Assembly (NCBI GenBank): GCA_030374735.1
Contig: JASCIV010000017.1
Span: 1-64,000, forward strand
Length of the DNA stretch: 64,000 bases
Source of the DNA: Gracilaria caudata
Taxonomy: Eukaryota > Rhodophyta > Florideophyceae > Gracilariales > Gracilariaceae
Direction of reading: 5' to 3'
Part shown: positions 19,573 through 29,065 of the stretch, in pieces
Layout of the letters: the number at the start of each line of letters is the position of its first letter
Position numbering within the stretch: position 1 is the stretch's first letter
Position numbers and translations under genes: made by a program
The notes under the pieces: model-generated
What the model saw: only the letters and a program-made list of their open reading frames with translations
Database searches by the model: none
What the model was told of the DNA's origin: nothing

Positions 19573-20006
19573 AGCTTTACTTCTCTTCAGGCAGAATAAG
19601 TTACCTCAATAAGCATAGAATCCAATAAATTTATCGTTCTTCTTTCTTGTTTCTTCTTCTTCTTCTCTAATATAGAAGTTACACAACTATACCACAACTG
19701 GGAAATGCTTACAAATATTTCTCTCACCCTAAAACGGCCAGAATTTGATGTAGCGCTTTATTTAATCTGTGTTTTGTTTGTTTGGTTTTTTGGGTATTTC
19801 TTCCTCCCTCTTTCTCTCTGGTACGTGCTTGCTTGCTATAAAGGTAGTTATAGAACATACAGAAGAGGCCTTTACTTCTTGTTCTTCCGGCCGCAAGCTT
19901 CTGGGGCAAGGATTTAGACTTCTCTTCCATCTGCATAATGCGACACATGTCACGAGCTCGTCAGAATAGGTTCATGTCTGCTGCGTGAAAAAAAACGATG
20001 GCCTTC
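19573..20006. repeat. Dispersed repeat, copy 1
   Basis: Diverged direct copy of the sequence at 21578-21830, sharing AGCTTTACTT, CAGAATAA, ACAGAAGAGG, TTCTTCCGGC, CTTCTGGGGCAAG and a final GCCTTCTT. Copy 1 carries about 140 bp more in its middle. On the minus strand both copies encode a short similar peptide (MEEKSKSLPQK here, MEVKSKFLPQK in copy 2). Confidence 0.6.
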
Positions 20007-20781
20007 TTGTGTGAGTAGTTTTCCGCCTGGAACTCGATCCCGAACTATTACAGTACCATTGTAATGTCGATAGAAATCTAGTCGAATGCGACGATATTTT
20101 CTAAGTTCTTTTACAAGGGTAAATTGAAAGATTCACTCTGCTGAGGTGATAGTACCAGGGTAATTATGTCGCTCTGAACAGCCCTTAGAATTGTTTCTGA
20201 AAACACCACAAAATACCTTCGTAGTCTTTCTGAAACCGAATTGGTTTACAGCTGCGTTTGTGCCAGTTTTGTGCCAACGACCTGCTCTTGTAATAGGAGA
20301 AGCTGAGGACCTTTTTAAAAAAAAACCCGAGCCCCGAACAACAGGTTGTCGACCGATAGCAGCAAATTGCACCCAGTAAGAGATGTCAAGGGTGATATCT
20401 CATGCTTGCCGAATTGCCAGAGAGTAATGTGCAAACCCGTAATAACTTATTGCTGTTCCCGTACTTTGTTCTGTATACTGCAACTCGTTGGTCAGAAAGG
20501 ACCAGGCTTGACATTGGCGGAATGTTTCGTTTGTGGGGGAAAGCTTGATATCACCAGAAACAAATTCACATGCTCGCCGTTGACAGGTGCGACGGTCAGT
20601 GCTCTCAAAGATTTTTCTCAAGTTTCTCGACCAATTGTTTCGCTCTTTGTCTAACACTGGGAGACAGCGGGCAATGCCCCTCTATTGGGGAGCAGACATC
20701 AGGGTGTCGAAAAGCTTCCCCAAGCTCAGAAATCGTAGCCTCGCTTCGCTCAGACGCGATAAGACTGGGCCTCTAGCAGTG

Positions 20782-20790
20782 TATATAAAG
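20782..20790 (+). promoter_or_regulatory. TATA box of the small secreted protein gene
   Basis: TATATAAAG about 240 bp upstream of the chosen ATG, giving an intronless 5' leader of about 200 nt. Confidence 0.6.
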
Positions 20791-21022
20791 TGGAGCTGGT
20801 CCCCAGAAGCGTTGTTTTCGCAAGCGCTCCGGCTCTCTTGCATCTTCTTCTTCTTTACTGTGGGCCGAAGTTCCCTATTCCAAAACTAAGTGAGACCCAC
20901 TCACTGAAGTAGCTCTCTCTCCTCAGAAAGGCGAAAAGTTTTGTCGGCCATCTGACGTGGAAGAAAAGATTTTTCACCCCACTTCTCCTGTTCTGGTGTT
21001 CTATGGTTGCCATCAATCATCA

Positions 21023-21313
21023 ATGTTGAGTTCAGGCATTTTGTGTATCATGTTATGGGCATTGATGCTATACTGTTCTTGTTCTGAAGCGCAAGAAGTT
21101 CCGGTCGCTGCGTCATCAACTGCTGCTCCCTTTCCGAATGGTACTATTGTACCGGCATTAGGAGCTCCATGTGGTATTTCGTGCAGGACTGTGGGTACTA
21201 ATGCTGTGTGCGACGTGAGAGAGTTTTGCCTCCCTCGTCAAAACTGCACCAGACGGGGAGAATGCTGCACTAACGGAGACACATGTACTGTAACCGTAAA
21301 GATTTGCACGTAA
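21023..21313 (+). CDS. Small secreted cysteine-rich protein
   Basis: A 96-residue protein beginning with a signal peptide (MLSSGILCIMLWALMLYCSC, cut near SEAQE). It continues with an alanine- and threonine-rich linker and a compact module with nine cysteines, including a CC pair (GECCTNGDTC). I recognise no family. The pattern of disulfide-rich, extracellular and short fits an apoplastic, defence or matrix peptide, but nothing in the sequence shows which. An in-frame ATG at 20957 would put 22 residues before the signal peptide and is less likely. A TATA box at 20782 supports transcription. Confidence 0.6.
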   Translation: MLSSGILCIMLWALMLYCSCSEAQEVPVAASSTAAPFPNGTIVPALGAPCGISCRTVGTNAVCDVREFCLPRQNCTRRGECCTNGDTCTVTVKICT

Positions 21314-21577
21314 TGAAATCGTTGTTGCCGAAGTTGGGCTTTTTGAAGATGATTTCGTACGTGAAGATGAATGCGTATTTAGGTGTGATTAGAAATGGAT
21401 TATGCAACACATTGTACGTTGACCGGCGGAGCGTGCTCTGATGCATTTGCTGTGTGGCTGGAATACTGCAATTGAGGATGTGCTAACCACAGAAATGCAC
21501 TGCTTTCGTAGGTGATGGCGTACATGTTTCCTTTTTGGGAGGGTTGAGAACAGTTGCTTTGCTCAGGCTCAGACTGC

Positions 21578-21830
21578 AGTTGTTAGCTTTACTTTGCTTT
21601 AAGACAGAATAAATTACCTTCGTAAACATAGAAACTGTTTTGTTTGTTTTGTTTTTGACGTCTTTCTTCCATCAAGTACGTACAGCCTAGGTATTTGCAG
21701 AACACGCAGAAGAGGCTGTTAGTTCTTATTCTTCCGGCGGTAACCTTCTGGGGCAAGAATTTCGACTTTACTTCCATCAACATGAATGCCTCATGTGCTG
21801 CTGGGTGATTGAAAACGATAGCCTTCTTAA
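21578..21830. repeat. Dispersed repeat, copy 2
   Basis: Shorter partner of the repeat at 19573-20006, in the same orientation. See copy 1 for the shared blocks. Confidence 0.6.
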
Positions 21831-22758
21831 AATTGCTGCTCTTTTACGTGCAAAGGATATAATTTTGGGCCAAAAAGTAGGTATGAGCTCAACAAAGTGG
21901 CCATTACGATCACAACTTGGTCGACATCGAAACGCTCGCACCATTAAAAGTCTGTAGCTGCAGTCTAGCCTTTGGACAAGTGTAGATTCTTCAGTTCTCT
22001 CCGAGGCACCCAATAATTGCTGGCTTTCTTTTCAGCGCTTGGGAACCAGAAACGTTGTTTAAGGTTCGAATTTTTATCGTCATATGATCAGCTGTTGATG
22101 AATTGTGAGTGCTGCTCAATGGGGCGGTAAAACCCTCCTTTTCATGGATTAAAGTGACGTGATGACTGCTGGGTATGCAGGATCAGCAGTTAAGCATGCT
22201 AATCGGGTAGGCTCCTGGCTCAACTGTGTAGGGAGTTTTGTGCGAACCCGGTTGCGAACAGAGCACTAAAAGCCGCCACTCAAGTGTGTGGCGACGTGGA
22301 AAGGCGGCAGAGTTGAGTACAAACTGTTAGGAGAGCGGCTAGCTTCAGTACTGGGTTTATACTGGAAGAGGATTCAAGATTTGAACCTCCTGGAACACCC
22401 GTGCGACCTTGGGCAATTTCGCGTCCCTGCTTTGTTTCATCATCATTCATTCTAGCATGTTTTGAAGAGCCCAATGCCCTTTGTTTCAACACACTGATTA
22501 TGCCTCGGGAGAGCCCTTAAGAGGCTCAGGCTGTTCTGTGAGCTGTCTTGAGCAGCAAACAATCCATCACGGCGAAACTACATTTCTAGAGCCGAAGACA
22601 GCGCCTCAACCAAGCCAGCTATTGTCGCACAAGGGCCGAACAACGGGCGCATGATGCGCCAAAAAACCACACGTGGCACTGGCCCATTGGTTGCGCAACA
22701 GACCGCGAGCGCCGTGCCACGTCTTCTGCAGCCCTTCCGCCTTTCGCTTCAGCCGTTG

Positions 22759-22768
22759 TACCCTTGTA
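22759..22768 (+). promoter_or_regulatory. TACCCTTGTA decamer upstream of Vps18
   Basis: One of six exact copies of this decamer in the window, on the coding strand about 95 bp before the ATG. Its function is unknown; see the findings. Confidence 0.35.
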
Positions 22769-22853
22769 GCGCTTTGGCGTCTCTTCATCACGATTGCCGT
22801 GCCAAGCCTTTTCGCACGGGACGCTCGTTCACAACTTCCCGCCAACAGAAAGC

Positions 22854-25847
22854 ATGCCCGCCGTCTTTCGTTTGGAACCCTCTTCCACGCGATTGCAGCT
22901 CTCGCCGAACGACGTCGTCACCAGTGTCGCCGCCTCAGGCGGCTTGTTGTGGGTCGGCACTCAGTCTGGCCGTCTCCTCCGCCATCGCTCTCACAATGAC
23001 CAGACCGACGAGCTCCGCGGACGCCTGGGTGTCGGACGACTCGACAATCCGGTGGAGCGCATATACGCCGATCTGCATTCACATGCCGCCCTCATCTTGC
23101 TGAAGAATGCGTACGGATATTATGCGCAGCCTTCCGGTCCGCTGCGTCCCAGATGGCTGGCGAAGCTCCGCGGGTTGCGATGCGTGTCTGCTGCTTGGGT
23201 TCGTGTGTATGACAAGGCGAAGGAGCAAACACGAAGCGTCGCTCTGTTGGGAACTGCGTATGGAGCGTTGTTCGCTCTTACCATTGATGATAAATATGAA
23301 AGGGATGACTCGCTTGCCAAGTTATGGTCCGCTCCGAATGGCGATCGCATCGATGGAATCCGAGTTGAAAAGGTCGCTTCGAAGTATGTTGGTACCGTTG
23401 CCACAACTTCGACGTTGTACCTCTTCTCCGACGCCGAGGCGCTTGTCGATTTATTCACCGAACAACGAATGACTACGCTCACGCGCCCTGACACCCCACC
23501 GCCTGCATCCTCTGAGGAACTTGTTTTACCGTCTGAGCTTCAGTTCATGACCGGCTCTTCAGGACTGGCGTCCCGTCGATTCGTGTGGGCTGGTTCCCAG
23601 GGCGTAACTCACGCACAACTTGTAGTCCGTCGTCGACCGACGCAGAGGGTGCCTTCTGATGATTCTGGCAGTGCGCCCGTTAGCAGGTCTACGGTCATAG
23701 CATCCATAGTGGATACCGAAACTATACCCTGGACCACGCTAAAGGGCGTATCTGGTTCTTCCGTGCCATTAGCATGCAATTTGTCATCTTTTCACGTGCT
23801 CGTGTTGTATCCCGGTGCAATGTATGCATTCAACCATATTTCGGGAAACCTGACTCAAAAAGTTCTTCTGTGGAGTCCGGATTCCTACACCAAAACGGAG
23901 GGAGACACTTCAGAGCGACCGTTCGGCAGTCCACTTACTGCAGCACGCTCGGCTTCTCACGCAGAAATGGGTCGAAATGCTCGTGAGGAGGGTATGCCCA
24001 ACAAATTCTTGTCTTCACCAGCTGCTGGATTTGCACGTGATGTCTTGATGGGTGCATTGTGGATATACACTGCTGACGGTGAGTTCACAAGATTGGTAGC
24101 CTCCAATGAAGAGTACACGGAGGCATGGAAAGCTGCCAAAACAATGGGCAAGTTCGAACTCGCAATGGCTCTCGCGCCTCATGTTTCCATCGGCATGGCA
24201 GACGATTCTGCCACCTTGCAGACGCAGGAGGCGGTGCGTGAGGCACAAGCTGATCATGAGGTGGAACAGGGTAACTGGGACATTGCTGCACAATTGCTAG
24301 CAAGGACGAAACGCCCTATAGAGTCTGTGGTTTTGAGCATTGCCGAAGCCAATTCCACTGCCTCAAAAACAAAGCCCTCCTCCAAGGGAGATTTTAATCT
24401 TGAAAGTCTTGGTATCGGACAGAGACGCGAGATGACAAAGCATATCATAACATATCTCGTGAGACGATTGGACCGTGTGGACATGTCACGCCCCACGCAA
24501 CGTACAATCATAGCCACATTGTTGGTTCAGCTGTACTCGTTGCAGCTTTCCTCAGAAACCAATGAGAAGGATAGAGAAGAGGTGCGGGAGGACTTTGGTC
24601 ACTTCCTTGCTGACCGTCATCAAGATCTGGATATTGGTACTGCGCTGGACGTACTTCATCGAAGTGGATGCCACGATGAAGCATGCAAGTTGGCTGTTCT
24701 GTCCGGAGACGTGGTGTTAGCGTCAAATCTTTTATCAAGGCGGGGTCAAGTGGACCAAGCACTGACATTGCTCAAGAACCACACCGTTGTCAGTGACAAC
24801 GATACTTTAAGTCAGCTAATTGTCAGCATGTCTAACTTTCTAATCCCGCTGGCACCACAAAGAGTCACAGCCGCGATCTCTCGAGCACTGAAAAAAGATT
24901 TGCACAACACTGATCATATCACAGTAGTTCAGGCACTCGCTCGTGTGGCGCGAGAGGCCAACGATGCGGATAAATCGAGAGAGGCATACCTCGCGGCGGT
25001 TGGCTTTCTGTATGAGCTGCTGCATGATTGGAAGGATATAAACTCCAAACGGACTGAATTCGGGTCACACGATACGAACAAACAGGGGTGGCACAGTCTG
25101 GCCACTTTGATGTTCCAGTTACACGCTGAGTTCGGCAAAGAGAGTGAAGCCCAGCGCTCTTATGACCACTTAGTGGCTCCTCGGCTAAGCAAAGACATCG
25201 ACACAGAGGTTGGCAACACGCTCGGGGCTATTCTCAGATCGGCTCAAAATGCAGGATTCCGAAGACTAAGCGTATATCTGTACCAAGCGCTCGGGTTGCA
25301 CGAGGCTGCAATCCAACAAGCTGTAGATATTGACATGGAGCTTGCGGAGGCCAAGGTGGCTCAGCTGAGTGCCACGGAAATACCAGAAAAGCTGAGAAAG
25401 TCGCTTTGGTGTCTAGTTGCCAGCAAAAGCGACGACCCTGTCGGGGTGGTGGAGCGTAGCAAAGGATTGCTTCACATTGAGGATGTGTTGACGAGCATGG
25501 CTCCGTTTGAAAGTGCAACAGAGCGTGTGAAAATGTCAGTAGCAGAATCGCTGGAGGAGCACAAACGATTGGCCAACGCGGCGAAGAGCGATGCTACATC
25601 CGCATTAGAGGTGATACAAAGCCTCCGGGAAGATCTGAAAAGAGCTCAGCTGTGGCAGCAGTCAAAACAGATAAAACGACATCGACAGCGGCATCGGACG
25701 TTTAGCTGTGGTCATAAAACCAGGACGAGTGCAAAGACGGGAAGTGGAGCGGCGGAGGAGTGCACTCTGTGCGGTACACAGGCGATTGAATCAATCGACA
25801 AGGCTTTTGATAGTGGGCTTTCACTGCCAGTACATGAGAAGTTGTGA
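22854..25847 (+). CDS. VPS18: Vps18/Pep3 subunit of the HOPS and CORVET tethering complexes
   Basis: A 997-residue protein with an N-terminal beta-propeller-like region (VTSVAASGGLLWVGTQSGRL) and a long alpha-solenoid. The diagnostic C-terminal Vps18 block is present: EIPEKLRKSLWCLVASK, GLLHIEDVLTSMAPFESA and a coiled coil ending ALEVIQSLREDLKR. Vps18 helps tether endosomes and vacuoles before SNARE fusion. The C-terminal RING is eroded: CGH and the final ECTLCGTQAIESIDKAF remain, but the first CxxC pair is missing, replaced by a histidine- and arginine-rich run. The frame is open to a TTG at 22794; the first ATG is 22854. It converges on the bZIP gene with 80 bp between the stops. Confidence 0.88.
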   Translation: MPAVFRLEPSSTRLQLSPNDVVTSVAASGGLLWVGTQSGRLLRHRSHNDQTDELRGRLGVGRLDNPVERIYADLHSHAALILLKNAYGYYAQPSGPLRPRWLAKLRGLRCVSAAWVRVYDKAKEQTRSVALLGTAYGALFALTIDDKYERDDSLAKLWSAPNGDRIDGIRVEKVASKYVGTVATTSTLYLFSDAEALVDLFTEQRMTTLTRPDTPPPASSEELVLPSELQFMTGSSGLASRRFVWAGSQGVTHAQLVVRRRPTQRVPSDDSGSAPVSRSTVIASIVDTETIPWTTLKGVSGSSVPLACNLSSFHVLVLYPGAMYAFNHISGNLTQKVLLWSPDSYTKTEGDTSERPFGSPLTAARSASHAEMGRNAREEGMPNKFLSSPAAGFARDVLMGALWIYTADGEFTRLVASNEEYTEAWKAAKTMGKFELAMALAPHVSIGMADDSATLQTQEAVREAQADHEVEQGNWDIAAQLLARTKRPIESVVLSIAEANSTASKTKPSSKGDFNLESLGIGQRREMTKHIITYLVRRLDRVDMSRPTQRTIIATLLVQLYSLQLSSETNEKDREEVREDFGHFLADRHQDLDIGTALDVLHRSGCHDEACKLAVLSGDVVLASNLLSRRGQVDQALTLLKNHTVVSDNDTLSQLIVSMSNFLIPLAPQRVTAAISRALKKDLHNTDHITVVQALARVAREANDADKSREAYLAAVGFLYELLHDWKDINSKRTEFGSHDTNKQGWHSLATLMFQLHAEFGKESEAQRSYDHLVAPRLSKDIDTEVGNTLGAILRSAQNAGFRRLSVYLYQALGLHEAAIQQAVDIDMELAEAKVAQLSATEIPEKLRKSLWCLVASKSDDPVGVVERSKGLLHIEDVLTSMAPFESATERVKMSVAESLEEHKRLANAAKSDATSALEVIQSLREDLKRAQLWQQSKQIKRHRQRHRTFSCGHKTRTSAKTGSGAAEECTLCGTQAIESIDKAFDSGLSLPVHEKL

Positions 25848-25927
25848 GCACTGAAAGTGTGCAAGAAAAAAAGTATGATAGATGCAGTGTGCATAAATGT
25901 GTGCCAAAGCGTGCGGTTCGATTGTAA

Positions 25928-26590
25928 TTATGGAGAATGATTGGTTGAGAATGTCACTTGCGATGTCTCTCGTGGCTCATGAAAGCGAGGAAGACCAAGG
26001 TACTTTGCTGGTGGGAGAGATTGCGGTAGGTGGAGAGAACTAATGGACGGTAGAGGCTTCCCTACGTGATGATAAGTCGGTTGCGACGAGATGTACGGAG
26101 GGGGAGGCAAGGAAGTAGTGGTGGTGTTGATTGCAGGGTTGCTGGTGGTGGTGGTTATGGTTGTTGGGGCAGAGGTGGAGGTGGGCGGTACGTTGTTCTG
26201 CAGAATGTTAATCTTCTGCTGAAGGCCTGCAAGAGTGACGGAACAGTTCTTGAGCTTATCCTTTAGTTGATCGTTAACCTTTGTTCGCAGATGCAGTTCA
26301 TCCTCCAACTTCTTCTCGTACAGGGCGCTCTTACGTCTGGACACGATGGCGGAACGGACCTTGCGGCGCTTCTTCTGGATTGCTCTCTGCTTGGGATCTG
26401 AATTGGAGTCCGGGAGGTCGTGCAACGGTCCGTAGGTGTCGTCATACTCGCGTTCAGCCTGGGTCTTGGACTCCTCCTCGAAGGAACGGAGATTAATCAT
26501 GACAGTGGTGTCCGGCGAGGGCTTGGATTTGATGAGCGGGGAAGGAACGCGTTCAGATGCGGGCAGGATAGGAGAGTAGAACTTAGACAT
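25928..26590 (-). CDS. bZIP-like transcription factor with an atypical basic region
   Basis: A 220-residue protein. A basic stretch (KKRRKVRSAIVSRRKS) runs straight into a leucine-type coiled coil (ALYEKKLEDELHLR to LAGLQQKINIL) with a heptad pattern. The C-terminal half is low-complexity, rich in threonine, proline and serine. In the canonical bZIP signature the basic region has an invariant Asn nine residues before a basic residue; here the equivalent position appears to be Val, so DNA specificity may differ or binding may be lost. The ATG at 26590 is the first in frame (a TTG at 26647 extends it). Its own 5' flank is GC- and purine-rich. Confidence 0.68.
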   Translation of the reverse strand: MSKFYSPILPASERVPSPLIKSKPSPDTTVMINLRSFEEESKTQAEREYDDTYGPLHDLPDSNSDPKQRAIQKKRRKVRSAIVSRRKSALYEKKLEDELHLRTKVNDQLKDKLKNCSVTLAGLQQKINILQNNVPPTSTSAPTTITTTTSNPAINTTTTSLPPPPYISSQPTYHHVGKPLPSISSLHLPQSLPPAKYLGLPRFHEPRETSQVTFSTNHSP

Positions 26591-28258
26591 GGTGGACGGG
26601 GGTTCAGCAACAGGTAGAATGCAGAGGGGCGCCAGTTTGGAGGCCAATGGAGACGCTTAGCCAGTGGAGATGAAAGCAGAGGCGGGGAGTGACGGTGAGG
26701 TACAGATACAAGTGGCGAGGAAAGGGGGCGCTGACGACGAGCGAGCAGAAACAAGACCGGGTGACAGGAGGGAGAAGATGATAGCGCACAGCTGATGCCG
26801 CGAAGAGAAAATGCGGCAGAGAAGAGGAGCGGCCACAAGGCAGCAAGCAAGGCGCTAGCGCGCTTATGCAAGGCGAGGGGCAGACGCAACAACGAAAACG
26901 GACAGTTAGGGTTGGGGGGCAGCGAGGCGCACACGGAAGGCGGTGGCAGAATATGTGAAGAGGTCGAAATTGAGGTGGTGGGCGCAGCTGGGTTTGCCTT
27001 GTTGCCCTCTTCCGCGCACGTCTTTTGTGCACAGTTTAGGCGCGCGCGCCTCTTTTCGGTGTGCCGTGTCCATGAATTCGACGGCGGGTGGATTATGTGG
27101 CGCAGCACGTGGCATACGTGCGACGAATATGCGGAGTTGGCTTCGATCTAACTTTGTGGAACGTTGCGCGAGGCGTGCGGGAGCGCTTACAATTGCGCGT
27201 CGTCACACGCAAGAAAGCAAGCGCGACGTCGCGCAGTCGAATTTGCATTGTTTCCTACGCTCGCCTGCGCGGTGTGAGAGCGTGTCCAGCTCGCGCTTAC
27301 TCTCATCACCGTCCATCATGTCCCGGCTCACCACCCGCCAAGCGTGCCTTAATCTGTCCTGCTCCTCCACTGCGCGCGTGCGCTTGAGCTTCCACCGTTG
27401 CTCTGTTGCACGCGTCGGAGAGCCTCCCATTGTTGCCGCCCACCGACTGCGCAAAGTAAAAATATCAGCCGGCTCGTGCGTGTGTCGTGTCGGTTGCGTT
27501 CCGCCTTGTTGCGCGTGCCCCCTTGTTCCGATCTGCCGCGGCTTCCTCCACACCAACAAACTGCCACACTGTCACCCCCGCAGCTGTCACCCCCATCTCG
27601 CATCATGACGTTTACATTTCGAGTCCTCACCGAATGCCCTCTGCCATTCGCACCCAACGTGGTATTCTCTCACATAGCCGGATTTCCAGGCGATGCGGGA
27701 GTCACTCCAGCGCTGTATTCGTGCAATACACGCGCTTGTTTTCCGTAAACGGCAAGCACACCCAATCATGCCATCAATGGCGCCGTTCCTTTTCTCTCCC
27801 CATTGCATAAAAGCGCGTGCTTTTATCCAGTACCCTTGTATGATACCAGCGTTACTTTTTGCGTCGCCGGTCTCGTTGCCCATGCCAACCATGCATGTTC
27901 GTTCGCCCCACCAGCCCACAAGTACACACCGTCCACCGTTTGGACAACGATACGAAGCTGACAGCAGTCTCGACACGTCACATGCTTGTCAACGTGGACA
28001 CAAAGGCATCGTGTGTGTGCTGTTTCCGACCGCTGTTTGGCGGCTGCTCGTTCGGTGTGTTGTGTGAACCGGCACCACTGCTGCACTCCTTCCATCGCCG
28101 TCTCTCGCCCCAGCTCGCCGCCAGTGCCACACTCGTCTTGTTCCCCTTTCGCGTCCTCTCTCTCCGCCCTCCGCTGTCGCTACCAAGGAAGTTCGCTTCC
28201 TCAAACGTATCCACTGCGGCGTTTTTTGCTTTTTACTCGAAGTCATTAGCGCTTGAAC
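26591..28258. other. Divergent intergenic region between the bZIP and Ubc13 genes
   Basis: About 1.7 kb. Several long open frames on both strands (for example 26497-27108 minus, 26943-27608 plus) are low-complexity and mutually overlapping, and I do not accept them. Features include the inverted repeat ATAAAAGC/GCTTTTAT near 27807-27826 and a TACCCTTGTA decamer at 27831 on the Ubc13 strand. Confidence 0.45.
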
Positions 28259-28819
28259 ATGGCTTCCCTACCGAAGCGCATCATGAAGGTATCTTGTTCG
28301 TGCTTGCTCAAATGCATCCTTTCCGTACCTTCTTGTAGCTAACCGCCATGCGTCCCATTTCTATTCTCGCCTTGGATGTGCCCTTGTATCAAATAGGAGA
28401 CGGAAAGGCTCCAGAGCGAGCCGGTACCGGGCATAAGCGCCGTCCCCAGCGACTCTAATGCTCGTCTCTTTTCCGTCGTCATAATCGGTCCGGAGGAGTC
28501 TCCGTACGCCGCAGGCCGCTTCAAGCTCGAGCTCTTCCTTCCCGAAGACTATCCTATGGCCCCGCCCAAAGTTCGCTTTCTCACCCGTATCTACCACCCA
28601 AACATCGATCGTCTCGGACGAATCTGTCTCGACATTCTCAAGGACAAATGGAGCCCAGCCCTGCAGATTAGAACCGTGCTGCTTTCTATTCAAGCACTTC
28701 TTTCCGCCCCAAATCCTGATGACCCTCTCAACAACGACGCCGCAGAGTTGTGGAAGACCAACGAAGTGCTTGCCATGCAGACTGCACGTGACTGGACTAA
28801 GCAACATGCGATGGAATAA
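28259..28819 (+). CDS. UBC13: Ubiquitin-conjugating enzyme E2, Ubc13/UBE2N type (two exons)
   Basis: Exon 1 (28259-28288) encodes [10 protein letters not shown]. After a 108-nt GT-AG intron, exon 2 (28397-28819) opens with [20 protein letters not shown], and the product is 150 residues, as in the family. The E2 core is nearly textbook: [40 protein letters not shown] (the active-site Cys lies in GRICLD) and [20 protein letters not shown]. Ubc13 pairs with an Mms2/Uev partner to build Lys63-linked ubiquitin chains in DNA-damage tolerance and signalling. A CCCTTGTA stands within the intron, 8-15 nt before its 3' end. Confidence 0.95.
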
Positions 28820-29065
28820 CTCGTTTCTTTTGTTTTCATATGTCTGTCTTCATCTTTTGCCTCTTGTGCCTACTCCCGCTCATTCCCCGCTTGCAATGAT
28901 TCTGCTGCTACAGCTAAAGCCATATACAGTACTTCACGCCCTTTTCGTCGCACAGACCCTCCGTGCACATCGCTCGTGCTTTCTTTAACTTGCGTCGTGT
29001 CTTTATGCATCAAATTTCTTTCAACAGCAGCTCGAGTTTGTTTCAGTTTTAATTCATTGTACCGC

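Larger units (their letters stand above)
17814..21022. other. Gene-poor region
   Basis: About 3.2 kb with no supported gene up to the small secreted protein. It contains a short GGGGATGC tandem tract near 17868-17902, a purine-rich minisatellite, one copy of a diverged repeat, two TACCCTTGTA decamers (18761 on +, 20112 on -), and the promoter of the small secreted protein gene. Confidence 0.5.
21314..22853. other. Intergenic region upstream of Vps18
   Basis: About 1.5 kb. It holds repeat copy 2 and, near 22759, a TACCCTTGTA decamer about 95 bp before the Vps18 ATG. No gene is seen. Confidence 0.45.

Noticed and set aside
22180..22220. 5S rRNA-like phrase (AGTTAAGCATGCT followed by GGCTCCTGG)
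   Set aside because: Only two short blocks match, the spacing between them is wrong and no 5S-like stems can be drawn.
26497..27608. Several long overlapping frames on both strands between the bZIP and Ubc13 genes
   Set aside because: They are proline-, serine-, cysteine- and arginine-rich, overlap one another and the bZIP gene, and look like GC-rich promoter sequence.
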